Assembly (NCBI GenBank): GCA_934045075.1
Contig: OW203745.1
Coordinates: 10,528,373-10,592,372 of the forward strand
Direction of reading: 5' to 3'
Length of the DNA: 64,000 bases
DNA from: Yponomeuta sedellus
Lineage: Eukaryota; Arthropoda; Insecta; Lepidoptera; Yponomeutidae
Shown: one piece after another, positions 9,801 through 20,819 of the stretch
How positions within the stretch are numbered: the stretch's first letter is position 1
Layout: each line of letters begins with the position of its first letter
Translations under genes and position numbers: made by a program
The notes under the pieces: generated by a model
Seen by the model: the letters and a program-made list of their open reading frames with translations, nothing else
Database searches by the model: none
Told to the model about the DNA's origin: nothing

Positions 9801-10159
9801 TGTTCCCATATTTTTGTGTCGCTAATAAATAAAATGAAATACTTACTTTTAATCTCACTCGAGCGGCATTTTACTCAGAGGATTGGCAAGACACCATGAG
9901 GCTTGCAATATCAGCCTACAATAACGACTAGTCATGAGGACCACGAGCACTCTGTCAAGAGCCCTCCGACCAAGAAGAAGATCACTCGCGATCTAAAGAC
10001 AAAAGAACGATCGCCACCAGCTACTGTCGACTCTCGTTTGAAAAACAAAACAGAAACAACTTACAGTTTCATTGAACAGTAGTACAGTCAACAGCACGTC
10101 CACCTTTCCATCTGCTACACTCTACTCTTGCACAGTAAGGGACGAGTTTGTGACGATGA
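9801..10159. other. Unassigned stretch
   Basis: GC content is slightly higher than its surroundings (GAGCACTCTGTCAAGAGCCC ... CGATCGCCACCAGCTACTG). It could be a decayed retroelement leader or ORF piece, but no frame stays open beyond 80 codons. Confidence 0.3.
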
Positions 10160-10370
10160 AATGGAATGAAAAAAGTTTTTTTCAAGTAGCGCAGAAATTG
10201 CGGCACTCAACGTTACATGTGAAACAAGAAAATCCATTTCAAAATCTAGATCATTTTGGAGAAAAAATTAACAAAAAAAACTCCGAACTTAGTCTTTTCA
10301 AAGTCCTTCATTAACTAAGTTTACATAATTATTATAAAACACAGAACTTATGCATTGTACTGGCTTGGGT
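10160..10370 (+). repeat. Dispersed repeat C (copy 1)
   Basis: Aligns with the reverse complement of 43435-43640 (shared GCGCAGAAA, CCATTTCAAAATCTAGATC, TTTTGGAGAA, GCATTGTACTGGCT) and more weakly with 19480-19600. Three copies in two orientations show that it is a mobile or dispersed repeat of unknown family. Confidence 0.65.
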
Positions 10371-11261
10371 GCAAAGGTTAATCAGCGGTTGACTGTACCT
10401 ACTGAGCGCCTTTTGTGGGGGCAATTTGTACGTTTTTTCGCAGCGGGGCGGGCGCCGATCAAATAAATTAAAACCCATTGAATAGCGGAAGCTAGGATCC
10501 CGTTTATTTATTTATTGGCGGTTTTTGTGCAAAAGCCATTTCCGGTTTGGGGAATTTCTGCTGAATTTTTTAATTTCGTGCGGAATTTTTGCCCGATTGC
10601 GAAAGCAAAAAGGGGCTATATTTTTCGCACGATTATTAGTAGGTATGTGTTCTTTTTTATGATTACACAGAGGCAAAAGGTTTGAAGGATTTTGACGTAC
10701 GTAACGTCAAATTAAAACAGTTCATAATGCGAGTGATACTGGGTATATAATTTCAAGAAAAAAAAATGCGTCAACCAACTGCATTACAGTTGGTAGTGTG
10801 TTAAATATTAATACATAAATATTAAAATACCGAAAAAGTCTCAAATAAGGCCTATGAGACTGTCAAATTTCAATCTATCTAGAAGATGTAAAAAGAAGCT
10901 CAGCTGAAAAGATGTACTCGTAAAATTCAACCAACTCATTTAGGCCTAGTTTTATTTACTACCTTTATTATTTTATAAATTTATACATTACTGTCCTATA
11001 TTATAAAATTGTGTAGGTAAATAGTTATTTAGTCTGTTCTTATTAATAAATAACTTATTTTTTAATTATACTAGGTTTATCCTGCGGCAACACCCGCACT
11101 ATAAATTAGCCCTCGGGAATGTCGTACTGGAATATTAAGTATGCTATGTCTCAATTCAGATCTTTGTCTATCTGTACGCCAAGTTTCATGTAAATCCCTT
11201 CAGCCGTTATTGCGTGATTATTTTTTTAAAATGATATAGTGATATGAATATAGTTTATATA
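10371..11261. other. Stretch with no recognised feature
   Basis: AT-rich DNA without supported ORFs. 11060-11220 (ATAAATTAGCCCTCGGG ... CGCCAAGTTTCATGTAAAT) resembles a common insect transposon-associated repeat, but I cannot assign it. Confidence 0.35.
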
Positions 11262-11420
11262 CGTCCCACTCCAAGGCACAGGGCTTCTCTCAGAAAGAGA
11301 GAGTATGGGCTTAATTACCATGCGTGCCCACCGTAGATTGGTAATTTTAAGGGCTAAAGTTATTGAACACCTCCGACAGTCAGGTTTCTTCGCGATATTT
11401 TCCTTCACCGTTAGCAAGTG
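11262..11420 (+). mobile_element. Lepidopteran SINE body fragment
   Basis: Contains CTCAGAAAGAGAGAGTATGG, CGTGCCCACCGTAGATTGG and CGATATTTTCCTTCACCGTT, blocks that recur together in many moth and butterfly SINE bodies. Related pieces are at 15470-15560 and, inverted, 11950-12000. No tRNA head is seen. Family assignment is from general familiarity. Confidence 0.5.
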
Positions 11421-11837
11421 GTATTGCTACTATAATTATATTGTAGTATATTTACTTGTATTATATTATATTTGTATACAATTTCTGTCACTGTAATTTC
11501 TGTGTACAAATAATATTCTATCCGTCGAAATTAAATTATAGTAGATTGAATTATTGTTTCTGAAATTATTAACTTATAATAATACTTAATAAAAATTTAA
11601 TGTTATCTTTAGTTCTTGGTTGAGAATTCTTAGCAGTTGGGCTATTTATTTTTTAAATACGGTTTTTTTATTTCCCTCGCGCCTGTAAATCGAGAGAAGC
11701 GGCTTTCGGGTAACCGGTGGACGTATTGAAATGAAATTGGATACATTTTTTTGTGACGGGTTCTTGCTGTGATTACGATTTGCGCATGTTCGTTTATTTC
11801 ACTTAATATATAAAAAAACATATGCAAGGTATTTCGA

Positions 11838-11910
11838 GCTGTAGTACCACATCGGTAGAACGCTGGACTCACATTTGGGAGGTCTTGGGTTCGAACCCGG
11901 GCGCATGTAG
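11838..11910 (+). mobile_element. tRNA-like SINE head relic
   Basis: TAGTACCACATCGGTAGAACG ... GGGTTCGAACCCGG ends in GCGCATGTAGC. Box B GGTTCGAACCC is perfect and a plausible anticodon stem exists, but the acceptor ends do not pair well. More likely a SINE head than a tRNA gene. Confidence 0.45.
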
Positions 11911-12017
11911 CAATGATTTTGTTTTCTAAGTTACGTAGGTACTTTTTGTATTTTTAGTAGACAAACCAGTCGGTTACGGTGAAAGAAATCATGGTAAGGA
12001 AACCTAGGTATCAGATG

Positions 12018-12192
12018 TTTTTAAAAACCTATTTAGAAGCTTAAAATTCCACCCATGCCGGGATTCGAACCCGCGACCTCTGGCCATCCGTGCCAGCGCT
12101 CTTTCTAACTGAGCAAATGGGCCACTCACCGGCATCAGTGAAATTTCGAACCTCTTTACAATATTCTCTGTATTACGTACAGAGAATATTGG
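12018..12192 (-). mobile_element. SINE family A (minus, partial)
   Basis: Minus-strand unit from CCTATTTAGAAGCTT through box B (GGGATTCGAACCC) and box A to TTCTCTGTATTACGTACAG, where it ends in a short self-complementary GTACAGAGAATATTG repeat. Confidence 0.8.
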
Positions 12193-12300
12193 ACAAGTAT
12201 CAGATGTTCACAAACTTCAGCGATTGAAATTGCCCATACTCATTCTCTGATAGAAAGTCTGTTCTGCAATTTTTCGCACTATAGGTATATTGGCTATGAA

Positions 12301-12545
12301 AAATATTTACAATCTGAAAATTTCAATAGTTAGTTATATGTGAAGTTTTAAGATGGTATGAAATTTAAATTTAGAATTTTCCGAAAATAGCTATTTCATT
12401 ATTATTATTGTATGTTAATTAAACATAGGTTAACATAAGTAAAATTCTAAATTTAAATTTCATAGAATCTTAAAACTTCACATATTACTATTGAAATTTT
12501 CAGATTGTAAATATTTTATTTTTAATTAACATACAATAATAATAG
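12301..12545. mobile_element. Long fold-back element with ~75-bp arms
   Basis: 12301-12380 and 12441-12515 are near-perfect inverted repeats: TACAATCTGAAAATTTCAATAG pairs with its complement, then TATGTGAAGTTTTAAGAT, then TGAAATTTAAATTTAGAATT. A second inverted pair (ATTATTATTGTATGTTAATTAA at about 12401 and its complement at 12522-12543) overlaps it. No coding content. Fold-back MITE or cruciform-forming repeat of unknown family. Confidence 0.8.
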
Positions 12546-12569
12546 AAAATAGAAACTTACTTAGGTCAT

Positions 12570-12690
12570 ACACCACCACGGGGGCCAAGTCCGGCTCCTG
12601 TGGTGGAGTGTGGCCTAACCTTCCTGCAATGCAGGAAGAGACTCATGCCGTAGTAGTGGGGACATACCAAGGGTTGATATCGATAAGCTT
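12570..12690 (+). mobile_element. 5S-derived SINE, 3' fragment (copy 3)
   Basis: The last ~110 bp of the body only: GGTGGAGTGTGGCCTAACC ... ATGCAGGAAGAGACTC ... GGGGACATACCAAGGGTTG. Confidence 0.7.
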
Positions 12691-13281
12691 TATCAATACT
12701 GAAAAAATGTTTCTCATATATTTCCTTATTTCTACTACATGTTGTAGATATTGTGGTAGTTAGTCAGTGTCGGCTAGGTCTACCTCACGATGGGCTGGTT
12801 GAGAGAGCGGAATGGGAGGTGAAGTGAATGGACTTACTTGGTGATGGTGGATGATGGCTCGCTTTAGCTGTTGGGCAGATGATGAGCGGTGATGGATGAG
12901 CTGATGCCTCCAGCGCAAGGAGAATACTCCTGCACTGTTCACTTATAGTCTAATATTGTTCTTTGAGCTGATAAAGTTAATTAGTCACCAAATGTCTATC
13001 ACTTCACGAGAATTCGAGCACTTATCACGCGCGTATGTCACAGTGCTAATTTGTGTGCAGATGGATGGAAAAATTAGTAGCGAGCGAGCGGAACGAGCGA
13101 AGGCACCGGAACGATTGAGTGGTGAATGAATGACCACAGATTCATGATTACGTCGCGCGATCGATTCTCGCGCGAACATAATATGTTCGAAATTTCAATA
13201 TTATTGTCTAAGGCTATTATAACATAAATGAGAAATGTTTGAGAACAAACGTACGAACCTAAAGAAATAGTCATTGTTACT
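12691..13281. other. Stretch with no recognised feature
   Basis: Minus-strand open frames of 60-66 codons exist but have no recognisable domains. Confidence 0.4.
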
Positions 13282-13348
13282 TACCGGAATTTGGACCCAC
13301 GGCTTCCCGAATACGCGGCGAGCGTTCTACCTTTACGCTACCATCACT
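13282..13348 (-). mobile_element. tRNA-like SINE head relic (minus)
   Basis: The minus strand reads GATGGTAGCGTAAAGGTAGA (box A-like) ... GGGTCCAAATTCC (degenerate box B). Too divergent to be a functional tRNA. Confidence 0.4.
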
Positions 13349-13414
13349 TGTCAAAATTTTAAATTATATCATTTTTATATCATACGGTCTTGGATTATGA
13401 CGAAGTTCGATATC

Positions 13415-13475
13415 ATGTCTTGCATGTCTCCACTGCTGGGTCACGGGTCTCTTCCTGCATCGCAGAAAGGTTAGG
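13415..13475 (-). mobile_element. 5S-derived SINE, 3' end fragment (copy 4)
   Basis: Minus-strand piece: TCTCCACTGCTGGGTCACG ... CTGCATCGCAGAAAGGTTAGG. Confidence 0.65.
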
Positions 13476-13485
13476 TTTTATTATT

Positions 13486-14028
13486 TTTGTTGCACTAGCC
13501 CGTGCTGAGAAAATTTTAAAAACCTATTTAGAGGCTCAAAATTCCGCCCATGCCGGGACTCGAACGCGCGACCTCTGGTTAACCGTACCAGCGCTCTCCC
13601 AACTGAGCTACTGGGCAAGTGCCGGCATCGGCGAAATTTCGATCCTCTTTACAATACTATATTTTAAACTTTCGCGACTTGTACACATAGTTAGAATATT
13701 TTCGGGGCTTAATCGCGTAGTATTTTATTGCTATTTTACCTCGACGTTTCGACAACGTTACAGTCATCGACGTCGAGGTAAAATAGCAATAAATTACTAC
13801 GCGATTAAGCCCCGAAAATATTCTTTACAATACTCTCTGTATTATTTACAGGCAGCGACATCTGGCTGAAGTATTTCCATCACTTGGAGCCCCGAGTACC
13901 TACTTTGCAGTTAGGTTTTATATTGGAATGATATCGCTGATTACCCACATGATTATATTCTTTTTGTTGCACTAACCCGTGCTGAGGACAATTTTAAAAA
14001 CCTATTTAGAGGCTAAAAAGGCTAAAAG
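13486..14028 (-). mobile_element. SINE family A dimer (minus), split by a Penelope-like insert
   Basis: A minus-strand unit (13486-13658) continues after an insert at 13822-13990 and then runs head-to-tail into a second tail (to about 14028). Removing 13659-13821 and one copy of the 13-bp duplication restores the family A order (…CTTTACAATACT|CTCTGTATTA…), so the SINE is the older element. Confidence 0.8.
13659..13821. mobile_element. Inverted Penelope-like 3' ends nested in a SINE (13-bp TSD)
   Basis: A 163-bp palindromic insert made of two opposed copies of a Penelope-like 3' end. ATTTTCGGGGCTTAATCGCG ... TTTTACCTCGACGTTTCGAC is followed by its complement GTCGAGGTAAAATAGC ... GATTAAGCCCCGAAAAT. 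It is bracketed by the 13-bp target duplication TCTTTACAATACT (13646-13658 and 13822-13834). Opposed truncated ends are common in Penelope-like elements. The family is linked to the coding piece at 36.5-37.2 kb. Confidence 0.75.
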
Positions 14029-14339
14029 CTTTAGGTTAGGCTATACTCCACCACGAGCGCTTTCACGAAGTTAATGTGTAAAAAAAATATACCTAAAATA
14101 AGAGGTCAGTTAGAGGATTCAACCTACCATGTCTACTTTTAATAACCATTTAGTGGCATCTGCCTGAGCGCATATTTTCAGGATTTTCCACGCGGTGACG
14201 TCACCATTAACCATACTTAGAACTGACGTCACGAGGCTGAAAAGCCATTATGAATTAGGTCATTACGCCATACTAGGCAGTTGCGACATTACCGACGACG
14301 ATACATGGCTTGGGGGTGAAAGAGGACAGTGGATAAACT

Positions 14340-14585
14340 TCATTTTAAGACGAATAAATATTTAGTAATATATAACTGGTCTAGACGCGATTATTTATGA
14401 AGTAAAACGTAATTACCTCATTTCCCGACGTTTCGGCAGCGATACAGTTGCCGTGGTGACAATAATTGAGTGTACTCGCCACTTCAGTCTACCCGAGACC
14501 ATAACTGTAACGCTGCCGTAAATAAGGTAATTACGTTTTTCCTAATAAATAATCGCGATTAGACCCGTTTAAAATATAACTATGT
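14340..14585. mobile_element. Inverted pair of Penelope-like 3' ends (family 2)
   Basis: The left arm contains CGCGATTATTTATGAAGTAAAACGTAATTACCT and TTCGGCAGCGATACAGTTGCC (shown in part); the right arm carries the complement with ACTGTAACGCTGCCG and GGTAATTACGTTTTTCC. The architecture matches 13659-13821 and 40410-40585. Confidence 0.6.
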
Positions 14586-14695
14586 ATGAGTATCACGAAT
14601 CATTAAGAAATACCAATAAATAATATTTTTTAAATTCTACATTTCTAATTTCATTATTTCTAAATTGCACCGACTAAACTTCTCTAATTTATACT

Positions 14696-14765
14696 AATTT
14701 TATTTTTAATGCACTAACCCGTGCTAAGGACAAATTTAAAAACCTATTTAGAGGCTAAATATTCT
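14696..14765 (-). mobile_element. SINE family A tail fragment (minus)
   Basis: Only the 3' tail: TTTTTAATGCACTAACCCGT ... CCTATTTAGAGGCT. Confidence 0.75.
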
Positions 14766-14864
14766 CTAATTTTGTTTCTTGTCTACCTCTATGGATTGGT
14801 AATAAGGCTACCGATTGTTACATATTTTTAACATAATTTATGTTTCTATTGTATCTTTTTGAAC

Positions 14865-15075
14865 TAAAACTTTCGTAAGCCCAACCCATTGTAGACTTTT
14901 AGTCCGGATCTACTTACGGGTGTTGTTATATCGGAAGAGTCCGACCAGGTTTCGCTCCGATTCGCAGAGCTTAATCATGGTGAGCAGAGACGGAGCTCGC
15001 GTCGTCGGTTACTCGTCTCACACAACACCTATAACACCCGTAAGTAGATCCGGACTAAAAGTCTACAATATTGTA
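14865..15075 (-). mobile_element. Penelope-like 3' end (family 1, minus) with inverted cap
   Basis: Minus-strand copy of the 3985-4180 sequence (ACTAAAACTTTCGTAAG ... GGTGAGCAGAGACGG ... CTCGTCTCACAC). At about 15028 it meets a short plus-strand piece (ACACCCGTAAGTAGATCCGG), again giving opposed ends. Confidence 0.7.
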
Positions 15076-15271
15076 TCTATCTACTTTTTTATGTAGTAAT
15101 TTTTTATATTTTCAAAATCGTAATAAACTCGTTATGACTCGGTAGAGACAACGTAACCAGTGTAAACCAGTGGAAACTAGTTGTAACCAATTGATAGCTA
15201 TATTAGGGGGAAGGTAGCGTCAGCAAAATCAACCATGAATTATTAGCAACGCGCGGTCCTGACGTCCTAGA

Positions 15272-15560
15272 CGACCTCTGTGGCGTAGCGGTAGTGCGTC
15301 TGCCCACCATGCAAGAGGTCCCGGGTTCGAATCCCGGCTGGGAACAAAAAAAAGCCCAGGTCTTGGAGGTTCATGTCTGTGATGTCGTTGTTTCTGGTTC
15401 CCACGACACAGGGTATCCTAGTGTGGGGCAAAAAGCTTGTATGTAAATGTTATGTTATGTTTATACATGTTCTGCAGGGCACAGATCTTCTTTCAGAAAC
15501 AGAATGTATGGACTTAATTACCACCCGTGCCCACCACGGATTGGCAATTCCAAGAACATC
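15272..15560 (+). mobile_element. tRNA-headed SINE, other family
   Basis: The tRNA-like head (GTGGCGTAGCGGTAGTGCG ... GGTTCGAATCCCGGC) is followed by a body with CCTAGTGTGGGGCAAAAAGC and a GTTATGTTATG run, then a piece with ACCACCCGTGCCCACCACGG. The head-body arrangement and TG-rich junctions suggest a composite of two SINE pieces. Confidence 0.6.
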
Positions 15561-15587
15561 AAGAAATCAAGACATGAAAAATCAAGG

Positions 15588-15775
15588 ACAATTTTAAAAA
15601 CCTATTTAGAGGCTAAAAATTCCACCCATGCTAGGATTCGAACCCGCGACCTCTGGCTATCCGTGCCAGCGCTCTTTCCAACTGAGCTAATGGGCGACTC
15701 ACCGGCATCAGTGAAATTTCGAACCTCTTTACGATATTCTCTGAATTACGTAGAGGCAGCGATTTTTCAAGGATT
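15588..15775 (-). mobile_element. SINE family A (minus, partial)
   Basis: From GGACAATTTTAAAAACC through box B (AGGATTCGAACCC) and box A to TTCTCTGAATTACGTAGAGGC. Confidence 0.8.
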
Positions 15776-15929
15776 TGTCATATTTGCGAGTGTGACATAG
15801 GATAGGATAGGTATATGAAATATGCATACATCCATCAAACGGTAAAAAAAACTGGAATAAAAATCAACGTGACTGCTGGGCATTGACTGCTAAATTAAAT
15901 TCCAGTACTGTTAAACATAAAATGAATGT

Positions 15930-16205
15930 TTTATAAACCTATTTAGAGGCTAAAAATTCCACCCATGCCGGGATTCGAACCCGCGACCTCTGGCTATTCG
16001 TAATACAGAGAATATTGTAAAGATGTTCGAAATTTCACTGATGCCGGTGAATCGACCATTAGCTCAGTTGGAAGAGCGCTGGCACGGATAGTCAGAAGTC
16101 GTGGGTTCGAATCCCGGCATGGGTGGAATTTTTAGCCTCTAAATAGGTTTATAAAATATTCCTTTATGTTGTCCTTAGCACGGGTTGGTGCATTAATAGG
16201 GAATA
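15930..16205 (+). mobile_element. SINE family A, fold-back chimera
   Basis: A minus-strand 3' end (15930-16003, to CGACCTCTGGCTAT) is fused to a plus-strand unit starting TCGTAATACAGAGAATATTG and running to the GCACGGGTTGGTGCATTA tail. Both halves include the box B region, so the transcript would fold back on itself. Confidence 0.8.
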
Positions 16206-18084
16206 TAATGAATATTTTATATTTTACAGTATTGGACTTATCTGTCCTATGGAACATTTCTCACTTATAGTTAAGGACGATAGTGCTTTTATTTCAGATC
16301 TTGTTTTAGATCCACGGAAAATCCAATGTGAATAAGAGCGGAGCCAACTAGGTCGCGGGTTTCCTCACAATATATTCCTTCAGAAAATCTGAATGTTTTA
16401 CTTCGAGGATTTTTTCTTACGGTATTTTTCTTCACGGTACGTAACTTCAAAAAATCAACGTAATTAATTTAATAAATGAAGTACATACGTGAAACCATTT
16501 TAAAATTGTAAGTTAAATGAGATCAATTCCACAAAACCAAAGTTAGAAATTCTCAATTTATATTTAGCTTTTCATACAATTATGAAGTATGATTTATTTG
16601 ACCATACTAAAGAAGAGATTTTGCGTTATTAGGTACAATAACACGTTGTTTAACTCTCTCTCTCTCCTTTTCTCTCTATCTCTCTCTTTGAGAGAAGATC
16701 TATGCCAAGTAGCCTATACTTAACCACTTCGTCGGCAGAGTTCTTTGAGAATAACAAATGAACTTTGCAACTGAACTTCAAGTGGAAGCAAAAACTATTC
16801 TAGGAGCTCTTTGAGCAAAATACACTACAGTATCAGAAGCTCCACTTGATTGCTCTTGATAAAACACTCAGTCCCGACTCTATTGCAATCCACTGCATTG
16901 ATTATTAAACTACATTTTGCTGCAATGCACCGCGTCAAGAAAATGGTAGCGCAGTGTGAATGAGGTGTTTCGGTGCTTGGGAAGAATAACTTCAACTACA
17001 GAACTACACATCATAAAAGTCCCTTCGGGAATCTACGTTCGCGCAGACTAGGAAGAAGTGTAACGAAAGTACCCGAAGCTATAAGTGCATTCAACATGAT
17101 CTTAAACCGATACGGTTAAGGTGCAGAATTGATTGCCGCAGTAGCGCTACCTACTTCGCTTACGCTAATATTGCCAAACTAAAAGTCATCTGCATCGATG
17201 ACGTTGAATCAACCAATAGCAACAAAGGCGCGCGGCCTGCCATAAAATGAAACTATCTGATTGGTCGATCAACTTGCTGCACACCCAAATTTTGGTCATC
17301 TGCGCAGGTACATGCGCGAGACTTATTTTGTGTGTAGCACTGTACTTTCTTTTGGCGAATCTCTAAAATAGTTGTTCAATATATTCATATTATTACAGTA
17401 ATGATTTGTTTTATTGCCACTATTCGTAGTTTAGTAACCAGGTGAATCCTTATGGTATAAACCACGAAATTTTACACGGCGCCTCGCGCGATTCGGTTTT
17501 GTTCGCGAGAGATGCCTGTTTAAGTTGGGTGGGTTATACAATTGGAATGACAATTGTACTTGACATTTTAAATTAGTTTACCAGTAGTGTTCGCTGGCTC
17601 GCTTACGCACACTCCAGACGCAACAGTCCGTTTACCGGTCCAATGATCAACCGACTGACACTGATTTCGTAGTAAAATCTCCACCACAGACTTTTTTAGT
17701 GAGCGACTGACACTGACATAGCTTGCCAGCATGACAGCTGATAGAAGACAGTGTATGATATATACCCTTATACTCTTCAGCTATTTTATTTTATTTGGGA
17801 AAACCAACAGTTACATGTTATATATTAAGTAATCATTTTCTTAACTAAGTTATGTAAACACGTAACCCATAACGGTCCCCACGCAGTATCATAAAAATTT
17901 AATTAAATTACCGCAGTAATTAAATTTATTCTAATTATTGCTGAATAAGTATTATTTCTATGTTTCTTATATATTTTTTATGTATGCAACAAATTCATCA
18001 ATTAATCTCACCCATAGACGACAGACTACACAAAAACATATTATTTTCAGGCATGATGTATTTTATTAATAATTTTCAGACACA
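16206..18084. other. Longest stretch without recognised features in the left half
   Basis: No ORF longer than ~60 codons. A TCTCTCTC tract lies at about 16655-16695. A segment with GTAGTAAAATCTCCACCACA at 17670 recurs as GTAAAATCTCCACCAAAGAC at 18745, so it is a dispersed repeat of unknown kind. Confidence 0.4.
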
Positions 18085-18330
18085 CGTACACTTCGCAAGG
18101 CACGTTAAGCCGTTGGTGCCGGCTGTCATGTAATGGCAGTCGTTAAGCCATGTCAGAGGTCTTATGGGCGGCTTGATAACTTCTGACAGTAAGACCCGCC
18201 ACTGTCTTACAATCCTCCGCCAACCCGGACTTGGCCCCCGTGTTGGAGTATGGCCTAACCTCCCTGCGATGCAGGAAGAGACCCGTGCCCCAGCAGTAGG
18301 GACATACACGGGTTGATATCGATCGATACA
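18085..18330 (+). mobile_element. 5S-derived SINE, 3' part (copy 5)
   Basis: Body from CTTCGCAAGGCACGTTAAGC to GGGACATACACGGGTTGATA; the 5S-like head is absent. Confidence 0.75.
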
Positions 18331-18839
18331 CGTATACTACACTACCAAATAGAAAAAATAATAGCTAAGTGTTTATTAGACTTTAGGGCCGGGGCCCCAT
18401 TTCACGAAGTATGACAATTCATTGTAGCATAGGCATTGAATGGCATTAGGTCATTAACTCACAAATGAACAAGTGGGAAGACTGACCTTTAGTACCTCAT
18501 ACAGAAACCATTTAATCTACTATTAACAGCTGTCATTATTTTTTTTGTTTCAACTGTTACCAGTTACCAGTAGATTAACAAACAAGTTCTTAATGTAGGA
18601 GAAACATGTGATAAATGTACTAGATGGCTACGCAATATTGGTATTAATTGAGATCATAATCTACATATATTTTATAAAGATGTATTTGTAGATGTAGTAT
18701 TTATAAAGATACGCGCTACAAATTGTAGTTAGTTCTTTTCCTAGTAAAATCTCCACCAAAGACTCTTTTAGTGAGCGTTTTTGGCTGTTAGGTTCTTGGC
18801 AATAGATTCAATACTGTAAGTTCTAAGCATATATTCTAC
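18331..18839. other. Stretch with no recognised feature
   Basis: AT-rich; carries only the short dispersed block shared with 17670. Confidence 0.35.
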
Positions 18840-19165
18840 TTATTCTACTTATAACATATTTTAAACTTTCGAACACATAGAATATTGTCGCAAACGTGGG
18901 ATCCGGTCATCAAGAAGTGTTCGAGTGTAAAAAAGTCGCATGGCTTATCGTCCGACATTGTCAGTCTAGTGTGTCGCAACCCTCATAGTGTTTTATGATG
19001 GCTGATTGAGGGTAGTTTGAAACCTTATCAGCCGAAGATGCGAGCGGGCACCAGCGATTAGTCTTCTCGTAAACACGATGACTGTAACGTCGTCGAAACG
19101 TCGGGGTAAAATAGCAATATATTACTACGTGATTAAGCCCTGAAAATATTCTAACTATTCACTAC
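18840..19165 (+). pseudogene. Penelope-like element, C-terminal coding fragment and 3' end
   Basis: In frame, pieces read [16 protein letters not shown] and CNVVETSG, matching the C-terminal region of the minus-strand copy at 36530-37205. The non-coding end (GGGGTAAAATAGC ... GTGATTAAGCCCTGAAAATA) follows. An internal stop is present. 5'-truncated relic. Confidence 0.65.
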
Positions 19166-19479
19166 TTAGACACATAAATCAGCACCTCACTTGTCGCCTA
19201 CAAATGTACTGTCCTACTGCAACACGCGAAACTTACGGGGTGTGATGAAGCGGCAATTAAATATCAATTTTGTAAACATTAATCATGTTTGAATTGTTAC
19301 AAATTGTACGTGGAGTTTGCACAAAGGAAGCTACCAACGAGAAATGGGAAATTCAGAAGGCTCATTAGGAATTCTCTCTTTCTTCGCAGTATATCCTACT
19401 TTTGCATACAATAGAAATTCAGAAAAATATCTAATCAAAACTTTTATTATAGCACAGAAACCGAGTCTTACTGAACGTA

Positions 19480-19600
19480 GACAAGTATAGATGGACATTC
19501 AAAGCAAGATCCAGATCTTTATGGTGAAAAAATTTACAAAAACTTTGCACTTATGTCTTTTCAAATTAAGTTTAAAATTTAGTATTTTCTACTATGTAAG
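19480..19600 (+). repeat. Dispersed repeat C (copy 2, weak)
   Basis: AGATCCAGATCTTTATGG ... CACTTATGTCTTTTCAAATT parallels 10230-10330 with many substitutions. Confidence 0.45.
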
Positions 19601-20116
19601 TTTTGTGTAACTCTTGTTGGTGATCCTTAATAAAATAATTAAAATCGGCTCTAAATTAACAACGTTTGAATTGTACCGAGAACTCCTACAATATACAAGT
19701 TTTAATGCTATTTTTACGAATCGAATCGAAGTCGAATCGCTGACACGAAAAGAAAAAGAAGAATGCATTTTTTGTCATCCAAACAATGTTCAATCTTATA
19801 GTATGTGTGGGACAGTCAAAACTCTTAAACGGTCAAAACTAGTTTTGACTGCTAAAATCAAATTTAGGTAATCCTACATTAAATTTTCACATTTTAATTC
19901 TATAATCAGTCAAAAGTACTTTTTTTCAAAGCTTCTGGTCAGTAACATTTGAAATACCAAATGGTAAAAACACATAAAATGATGCATCACTCAATCTGCG
20001 ACAACGAAAATATAGGTGCGACGAAGCACGTAGCGGAGCGGGGCGCGAAGGAGCGTGTTAGGTTGAACATGTAAGACCGAAAACCAACTCGGCATTGTTG
20101 GATACATAGAATTATA
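19601..20116. other. Stretch with no recognised feature
   Basis: An 85-codon open frame (19614-19871) has no recognisable domain. GTCAAAACTAGTTTTGACTG at about 19835 is a near-perfect palindrome and a related one is at 20480. Confidence 0.35.
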
Positions 20117-20440
20117 AAAAACCTATTTAGAGGCTAAAAATTCCACCCACGCCGGGACTCGAACCCGCGACCTCTGGCTAACCGTGCCAGTGCTCTCCCA
20201 ACTGAGCTAACGGGTGACTTCCCGGCATCAGTGAAATTTCGAACCTCTTTACAATACTCTCTGTATTACGTACAGGCAGCAACATCTGGCTGAAGTAATT
20301 TGCATCACTTGCAGCCCCGAGTACCTTACTTTGCAGTTAGGTTTTACATCGGAATGATATCGGTATACCCACATAATTATATTCTTTTTCTTGTCCCTAT
20401 ATTGTCCTTAGCACGGGTTAGTTCATTGAAAAGAATATAA
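20117..20440 (-). mobile_element. SINE family A, near full length (minus)
   Basis: Includes tail, tRNA-like head (box B GGGACTCGAACCC on the plus strand), the whole upstream body to ACATCGGAATGATATCGG and then TACCCACATAATTATATTC. It is followed by a short plus-strand tail (GCACGGGTTAGTTCATTG), giving another inverted junction. Confidence 0.8.
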
Positions 20441-20819
20441 TATTGGAATTTTACTTTATTTTTCGGAATTTAGATTTTAGCAGTCAAAACCAGTTTTGCC
20501 CGTTTAAGAGTTTTGACTGTAACATATACAAATATTGGCTAATGGTGTTTGTTATCAAACTCCTCCGAAACGGGTTTACCGATTTTTATGATTTTTTGTG
20601 TATAATTGGTAAGTCTGAGAATAAGCGGTAGCCTTATTTATATGGCAAAACAACGTTTGCGGGGTCAACTAGTAATCTATATTCTCGTTATTATGAATGG
20701 CAAGAGACTGCGAAGGATGGAGTACTGGGAAGAAGCGTGAGCAGAAGTAGGCTTATGATGATGATGGTAAATCTGTACAATCTTTAATATTAACGTTTTT
20801 GTATAAATGCGCGTTTCTT

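Noticed and set aside
13390..13869. 159-codon ORF
   Set aside because: Runs through a SINE, its Penelope insert and back into the SINE; composition follows repeat sequence, not a protein family.
18840..19165. Functional hammerhead ribozyme
   Set aside because: A GAAAC follows a hairpin, but the CTGATGA core is not present; kept only as a weak family-level idea.
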